In this document: positions 60,827-64,000 of the stretch, one piece after another
Layout: every line of letters starts with the position of its first letter
How positions within the stretch are numbered: position 1 is the first letter of the stretch
Translations under genes and position numbers: made by a program
The notes under the pieces: generated by a model
Told to the model about the DNA's origin: nothing
The model's input: the letters and a program-made list of their open reading frames with translations, nothing else
The model's database searches: none
From: Candidatus Lambdaproteobacteria bacterium RIFOXYD2_FULL_56_26
GTDB taxonomy: Bacteria > SAR324 > XYD2-FULL-50-16
Length of the DNA stretch: 64,000 bases
Reading direction: 5' to 3'
NCBI GenBank assembly: GCA_001783715.1
Contig: MFNF01000001.1
Span: 62,001 to 126,000 of the forward strand

Positions 60827-62977
60827 ATGCCAGACCCCTTCGTGAACCAACCTTTCCGCCTTTTGGGACTGGGTCCCAAAGTCCAACCGGTCCTAGATGC
60901 CCTCAACCTGCCGACCGGTTCCTTCTGGCCGGAAGTGGTGGTGGTGACCGAGCCGAATCCGGCGTTGTGGATGGAAGTGGTGTTGGCACAGCGGCCCCAG
61001 GTGTTGCTCCTGGAAGCTTGGGGGCCGAGTCCCGAACTGGCGGCTTTTACCGCCGAACTGGGCCAGATGAAGGAACACCGAAGGCCCAGGGTGTTTTTGG
61101 TTTTGGAGGACCTCCAGGCCTACTGTGACGAATGGGTTTCCGCCGGTTGGCCGGTGCAGGTCAAAGGAGTCCCATCCTTTCTGCTGGCCTCCAAAGACCA
61201 ACTGGCCCCGGAAGAGGAAGCGGAAGAAGACTACCAAGCGATCGACCCCAAACCAACCTACAGCTTTGCCCCCAAGGGCGGATTGCGGCCCCTGGGCAAC
61301 TTGGGTGCCGATGCTTTTGAGGGGTTCACTTGGAAAGGCCGGAACTTCGAGCCCAAAGAGTTTTTTGAGTTGATCTCCTACCTCAAGGAAGGAGCCAGCC
61401 CCCTGCCCCAGTCCCAAAGTTTTTTTCTCTACGACCACCAACTGTACCTGCGGCACCGGTACCACTTCAAGGAAATGGAGTCTTTTCCCGGTGCGGGCCT
61501 CAACTTTGAACATGTGGCGGACCAACACGACTTGGTCGGGGAAAACACCCAGGTCTTTGCCCTCAAGCTCAAGGACCAACTGCTGGAACTGGGGCACTTT
61601 TTTATCGCCCGCCGGGCCTGGGCCGATCCGCTTTGGCTCAAGGAACATCTCTTGGTTGAACTCAAGACCGACCACAAGGTGCTCGACCTTTTTGCCCGGT
61701 ACCACCTGACCCAAGCCGGATTTCGGTTGGGCACCGGCAAGGGGACGGTTAAACTGGACCTGACTCGGCAAGCCTCGGGGTTTGATTGGCCCGAAGAACT
61801 CTGGGCGATTCCGTTTTTTGAAGACCTCAAGGAAGAACAGATGGAGGTAGAGCTGCCTCCGCAAAACCAAATGACCGTTGAGGACATCCTGCGCACCCGG
61901 GAGAGCCTCTTCCGGCGCAAGGACACCTTGAACGAACGGCACAAGGCCCATGAAGGGGCCAAGCTGCTCAAGGCCCAGGAAGAGGACATCAAATTGATGG
62001 CCAGGCGCAAGCTGGAGCTGCTGGGCCAGTTGATGGAACGGGCGGTGGTGGTGGACCCGGAGTCCCACGAGATGATCCTCAAACTGGGCCAGGACTGTCT
62101 GGTGTTTTATGAGGACGACATGGTGGCCCGGCAGATCAGCCGCCACCTCCAGGGGACCGGCAAGATTCTGGCCTTTGACATCGGCGGTTTTTCCAACCTC
62201 CAGGGCCTGTTGACCTACAAAACCGACCATTTGGTCCCCTTCCTCAGCCACGGGCATATCCTGGTGACCCAGAGGAGCAAGGATTTTCTGCTCAAAAAGT
62301 TGGACCGGATCGCCGAGGAATCCAAACGCCAGCAGGGCATCAAGACCGATCTGGCGGCCCAGGAGCTTTTCGACGAAAAGGAAAAACTGTTGGAAGGGTT
62401 TGAAAATTTGGCCTGCCTGGAAGCTTGGTCTCGGTGCCAACCTGCCTTTGCCACCTGGATCCCCCGGGTTGCCGAGGAACTGGCCGAAACGGCCCGCAAC
62501 CGGGTGGCCTTGGGGATGGGGGGTGTGGACCATGACGCTGTGGTGGTAGCCAAGTCTGGCTACCATTACGCTAGGCTCAAACAGTTGGTGGCCCCCATGA
62601 GCCTCAAGGGCTTTGTGGCCCAGCCGGAATTGTTGGCCAGCTTGCCCGAGACCGAAGGCCAAACGGTGGAAGAGCAACAAAAACGGCTGGCCCAAGAGAA
62701 CGCCACAAGGCTGGCCCGGTACTTTGCCCAGGTGGCCGAGGAACTCCGTTCTTCAGACGCAAACCTGATCTTTTTGGACCAGGACCTCTCCTTGGGCCTG
62801 CCGTTGCTCAACCACCTGCGCCGCTCCGAAGGTTTGCAGGACCGGGTTTGGGTCCTGCTCTTGGAACGTCCCCTGACGCTCGAACAGATGGACCTGGTCC
62901 TGGACCTCAAGACCCTGCCTTTGTACCTGGGGCGGCACAGCTCGCACCTGGGCAGCAACTGGAGCCGGTTTTTTTAA
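60827..62977 (+). CDS. Large uncharacterised protein with receiver-like terminal regions
   Basis: I do not recognise this 716-residue protein as a whole. The N-terminus (VVVVTEPNPALWMEVVLAQR, QVLLLEAWGPSPELAAF) and the C-terminus (LIFLDQDLSLGLPLLNHLRR, RVWVLLLERPLTLEQMDL) have the alternating hydrophobic-strand and helix pattern of receiver domains. The C-terminal one keeps an Asp-like acceptor site, while neither keeps the full acidic set and lysine. The middle is charged and helical (RTRESLFRRKDTLNERHKA). It has no signal peptide. Regulatory scaffolding is a guess. Confidence 0.7.
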   Translation: MPDPFVNQPFRLLGLGPKVQPVLDALNLPTGSFWPEVVVVTEPNPALWMEVVLAQRPQVLLLEAWGPSPELAAFTAELGQMKEHRRPRVFLVLEDLQAYCDEWVSAGWPVQVKGVPSFLLASKDQLAPEEEAEEDYQAIDPKPTYSFAPKGGLRPLGNLGADAFEGFTWKGRNFEPKEFFELISYLKEGASPLPQSQSFFLYDHQLYLRHRYHFKEMESFPGAGLNFEHVADQHDLVGENTQVFALKLKDQLLELGHFFIARRAWADPLWLKEHLLVELKTDHKVLDLFARYHLTQAGFRLGTGKGTVKLDLTRQASGFDWPEELWAIPFFEDLKEEQMEVELPPQNQMTVEDILRTRESLFRRKDTLNERHKAHEGAKLLKAQEEDIKLMARRKLELLGQLMERAVVVDPESHEMILKLGQDCLVFYEDDMVARQISRHLQGTGKILAFDIGGFSNLQGLLTYKTDHLVPFLSHGHILVTQRSKDFLLKKLDRIAEESKRQQGIKTDLAAQELFDEKEKLLEGFENLACLEAWSRCQPAFATWIPRVAEELAETARNRVALGMGGVDHDAVVVAKSGYHYARLKQLVAPMSLKGFVAQPELLASLPETEGQTVEEQQKRLAQENATRLARYFAQVAEELRSSDANLIFLDQDLSLGLPLLNHLRRSEGLQDRVWVLLLERPLTLEQMDLVLDLKTLPLYLGRHSSHLGSNWSRFF

Positions 62978-63307
62978 CTCCCGCCCCTCATTTTTTCCCT
63001 GCCTTTCCTTCCAGCCTAGGCTAGCTCCGTCTTTTTTTCCAAACCATTCAAGTTTTTTTCCTTGCTGCCGATACCACAAGGAGAGGGAATCTCGCCAAAA
63101 AAGTCGAGTCCTTGACAAAAGGGTCAGGGTGTTTTTGGTGAAAAGAACAAAAGTACTAAAATAAAGTGTACAAAAATGCACTTTATGGCCTAAAAGAGTA
63201 CAAATGTTGCATTTTCCTCTTTCAAGATGGCTGGTCCATTTCATGCAGTTAAGGTAAATAACCCTGTAGAAGCCCAACAGGCTTGAAGGTAAAGAAAGGA
63301 GAACCCC

Positions 63308-63409
63308 ATGACTCACAAAAAAGGTCGGCAACTGGTGTTGATCGGAATCCGCCGGAAAGGACAAAAAGGTTTCACCCTTTCAACGGAAGCCACCCGCCCC
63401 CAGCCCTAG
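63308..63409 (+). CDS. Possible 33-residue basic protein
   Basis: The ORF is too short for the track. It has the best-spaced ribosome site in this stretch, AAAGGAG six bases before ATG. The product (THKKGRQLVLIGIRRKGQKG, then FTLSTEATRPQP) is strongly basic and unrecognised. A small hairpin AAGCC-CAACA-GGCTT (63270-63284) lies upstream. Translation is plausible, but it could be part of a structured RNA; the overlapping 78-residue TTG ORF looks weaker. Confidence 0.4.
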   Translation: MTHKKGRQLVLIGIRRKGQKGFTLSTEATRPQP

Positions 63410-63620
63410 AGGACTCCAACCGGGAGTTGGAGACCGGCAACGGCTCGGTCTTGCAGCTTCGCTCTTGGGGTCCTAGAGGTTGGAACCTCCGCAAGTTTCA
63501 CCCGGAATTCAGCCATTAAAAGGGCGATTGCGGGGGTTGGTGGAAGGTACGGCAGTGGGGTTCGTTCCTGTAAGACGCAGAGGCCCTTTGAAGCCCGGTG
63601 GCTCCAAAGGGTTTTTTTTG
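63410..63620 (+). other. Structured, probably transcribed region without a clear gene
   Basis: Of the non-coding stretch 62978-63706, this part is rich in stem-loops. They are CTCCAAC-CGGGA-GTTGGAG (63414-63432), GACCG...CGGTC (63432-63450) and GAGGTT-GG-AACCTC (63476-63489). A repeated CCTAGAGG flanks them, and a terminator follows. It could be a small RNA or the 3' untranslated part of the short ORF. The upstream part (63100-63230) is AT-rich with repeated AAAG(N)GTACAAA units and holds no gene. Confidence 0.35.
63584..63619 (+). terminator. Rho-independent terminator
   Basis: CCCTTTG (63584-63590) pairs with CAAAGGG (63605-63611), with an inner AGCC/GGCT stem, followed directly by eight T. 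It shows that a plus-strand transcript ends here, although no large gene precedes it. Confidence 0.85.
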
Positions 63621-63706
63621 TCCAAAATTCGGCTTTGAGGAAGGGAAAGTGCGGTCGGTCCCAACGGGCGCTTCTACGTGGAAGCGCCGGTCAGATTGCC
63701 TTTAGG

Positions 63707-64000
63707 TTACTGGAGGATGTACTTCTCCGGGTCCACATGCTGGTCCCGGACCAGGATCTCGTAGTGCAGGTGGGTGGCGGTACTGCGACCGGTGTTGCCC
63801 ATCCTGGCGATCAGATCCCCCCGCTTGACCTTCTGGCCCACCACCACTTCATACTTGGACAAGTGAGCGTAGCGGCTGACGATGTTGTAGCCATGGTCGA
63901 TCACCAAAAACTCGCCGTAACCGGCGTTGTTGAAGGTGTTCACCACCACCCCGTCTGCCGGGGCATAAATCGGGGAGAAGGGGCTGTTGGAGATGTCCAT
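63707..64000 (-). CDS. M23-family peptidase, C-terminal part
   Basis: The 97 visible residues are the end of a LytM/M23 domain: YAPADGVVVNTFNNAGYGEFLVI, SRYAHLSKYEVVVGQKVKRGD and the zinc/catalytic THLHYEI. The frame runs off the window edge, so the ORF-track start at 64000 is artificial and the N-terminus is missing. Such proteins cut peptidoglycan crosslinks or, when degenerate, activate amidases. Here the HxH ligands are kept. Confidence 0.88.
   Translation of the reverse strand: MDISNSPFSPIYAPADGVVVNTFNNAGYGEFLVIDHGYNIVSRYAHLSKYEVVVGQKVKRGDLIARMGNTGRSTATHLHYEILVRDQHVDPEKYILQ

Noticed and set aside
60893-62695. 600-residue minus-strand ORF
   Set aside because: Antisense to the 716-residue gene, which has a promoter and tight frame. 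The antisense product has the same shadow composition as others in the window.
63283-63519. 78-residue plus ORF
   Set aside because: It starts at TTG before the ribosome site and would displace the better-placed ATG ORF at 63308. The product has no recognisable pattern.
1-64000. tRNA, rRNA, CRISPR, insertion sequence or prophage
   Set aside because: I saw no T-arm-like GTTCGANTC with a cloverleaf, no rRNA-like block, no regularly spaced repeats, and no transposase or integrase. A dedicated search could still find a tRNA I missed.

Overview
The window is dense, protein-coding bacterial chromosome, G+C-rich by eye (not computed). I see no rRNA, tRNA, insertion sequence, prophage or CRISPR array. 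Lipid A/LPS genes (lpxD, waaA, an MsbA-type exporter), outer-membrane and periplasmic proteins, a flagellar operon and a soluble chemoreceptor point to a motile, diderm, proteobacterium-like organism. It makes haem and assimilates sulfate. I cannot assign a genus. Gene order is tight, with many ATGA/GTGA overlaps, TTG and GTG starts are frequent, and long antisense ORFs are compositional artefacts.

Layout. 0-0.3 kb: 5' part of a PAS sensor kinase (minus strand). 0.5-1.7 kb: a glutaredoxin-thioredoxin reductase fusion ending in a terminator. 1.9-7.7 kb: a flagellar operon (flgB, flgC, small protein, fliE, fliF, fliH, fliI) behind a sigma-54-type promoter, with no fliG between fliF and fliH. 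7.7-11.7 kb: a four-gene operon encoding a membrane-anchored phosphatase-like protein and three proteins homologous to the small, large and cytochrome b subunits of a membrane-bound NiFe hydrogenase. All active-site nickel and proximal-cluster cysteines are missing; this is the most unusual locus in the window. 11.7-24.5 kb: mostly housekeeping genes on the plus strand (coaE, dus, purM, hemE, waaA, tsaD), mixed with a pentapeptide protein, an HNH protein, an AMMECR1 protein, a Nif3 protein, metallophosphoesterase and SPOR proteins. 24.5-29.9 kb: a minus-strand block (ytfJ-like, hflX, fmt and two unrecognised proteins). 30-32 kb: gltX, a thioesterase and an Rrf2 regulator.

32-41.7 kb is a sulfur assimilation operon that can be read as a pathway. 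CysD/CysN activate sulfate to APS. An assimilatory APS reductase makes sulfite. A sulfite reductase fused to a TusA-like domain makes sulfide or bound sulfur. A ThiS-like carrier ending GGGA is trimmed by a JAMM protease and activated by a ThiF-like enzyme, and a MetY/MetZ-type PLP enzyme makes homocysteine. A clear sigma-70-type promoter precedes the carrier gene, and an Rrf2 regulator lies upstream. The CysC half of CysNC looks degenerate, which fits use of APS rather than PAPS.

41.7-49.5 kb: a LuxR-type ligand-binding protein without its DNA-binding domain, a DUF3606-like protein, an AT-rich intergenic island, an HMCES/YedK protein, a HAD protein, MsbA, a PLD-like protein, and a pyridine-nucleotide redox cluster (SthA, a complete FNR, and an FNR FAD domain alone). 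49.5-59.4 kb: lpxD, TerB-like, an MBL-fold protein, aroA, a zinc-binding chemoreceptor, an M16 peptidase, folD, tal, rsmE. 59.4-64 kb: an outer-membrane protein, a large protein with receiver-like ends, a 700-base stretch with a 33-codon ORF and stem-loops ending in a terminator, and the 3' part of an M23 peptidase.
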